A stretch of DNA of 64,000 bases from Aliidiomarina sedimenti (lineage in GTDB: Bacteria > Pseudomonadota > Gammaproteobacteria > Enterobacterales > Alteromonadaceae). Location: assembly GCF_003986955.1 (NCBI RefSeq), contig NZ_PIPN01000002.1, positions 372,001 through 436,000 on the forward strand, read 5' to 3'. Shown here one piece after another: positions 63,897 through 64,000 of the stretch (positions within the stretch are counted from its first letter, which is position 1; each line of letters starts with the position of its first letter). The notes beneath the pieces are model-generated. The model did no database searches. It was given only the letters and a program-made list of their open reading frames with translations, and was not told where the DNA came from. Position numbers and translations under genes: made by a program.

Positions 63897-64000
63897 TTGG
63901 GCAGAGTTATCGCAATAGCGAATCAAAAAGGCGGCGTTGGCAAGACAACGACAGCAGTGAATCTGGCAGCGTCGATGGCTGCAACCCGGCGTAAAGTGTT
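63897..64000 (+). CDS. parA: Chromosome partitioning ATPase ParA (Soj), 5' part only
   Basis: The first 34 codons of ParA, cut by the window edge. Starting from TTG 63897 behind AAGAGG (63886-63891), the protein begins [10 protein letters not shown] and contains the deviant Walker A KGGVGKTT typical of ParA/MinD ATPases. TTG is used because no ATG or GTG precedes the conserved opening. parB is expected just beyond the edge and would act on the parS-like sites in this window. Confidence 0.9.
   Translation, partial: MGRVIAIANQKGGVGKTTTAVNLAASMAATRRKV

Overview
The window is a 64 kb stretch of a gammaproteobacterial chromosome around the replication origin. Gene content and order fit the Alteromonadales. 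Idiomarinaceae (Idiomarina/Pseudidiomarina) is my best guess: cytochrome c4 next to engB, fadBA facing slt-pepQ-trkH, and an alkaline/saline kit of NhaD, TrkA/TrkH and SulP. The family assignment is inference; the class is firm. I see no tRNA, rRNA, CRISPR array, insertion sequence, prophage or integrase gene.

Layout. 0-9.5 kb: a DUF885 lipoprotein, diheme cytochrome c4, engB, an EamA exporter, polA, a 411-bp gene-free gap, a DUF945 protein and a TetR regulator. 9.5-18 kb: an SLC13/TrkA-C permease and aroE. A truncated hemoglobin lies opposite, sharing start-codon bases with aroE. Then come a TPR-like protein and the leftward dprA-smg-yrdD-tsaC-hemF-rluF run. 18-24 kb: def-fmt-rsmB-trkA facing trkH. 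24-31 kb: slt-pepQ-trkH diverging from fadBA, then tusA. 31-36.5 kb: a GNAT enzyme, tag, glyQS and a lipoprotein hydrolase. 36.6-47.7 kb: the dnaA-dnaN-recF-gyrB operon facing away from rpmH-rnpA-yidD-yidC, an unrecognised membrane protein, and mnmE. 47.7-60 kb: a block of stress, envelope and transport genes, including a NemR-like electrophile switch, DUF2959, Nudix, AI-2E-type permease, NhaD, two patatins, a double Usp and SulP. 60.2-64 kb: mioC, oriC, mnmG, rsmG and the first codons of parA.

Origin architecture is the most informative part. oriC lies between mioC and mnmG. It holds two perfect and three near-perfect DnaA boxes, 16 GATC sites in about 0.5 kb, and an AT-rich stretch with 13-mer-like repeats ending in GATC. 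Three parS-like palindromes (core GTTCCACGTGGAAC) lie inside coding sequence, two in recF and one in pepQ. All three are read in the same frame as Phe-His-Val-Glu. parA begins at the right edge. Further perfect DnaA boxes lie in the dnaA/rpmH gap, upstream of polA, and in pepQ beside a parS copy.

I found no clearly new multi-gene system. The best leads are the in-frame parS sites, hairpins placed over gene boundaries (rnpA start, rpmH stop, the EamA/polA stop overlap), the aroE/globin start overlap, the NemR-type operator pair, the unrecognised gene between yidC and mnmE, and the structured gap upstream of polA.
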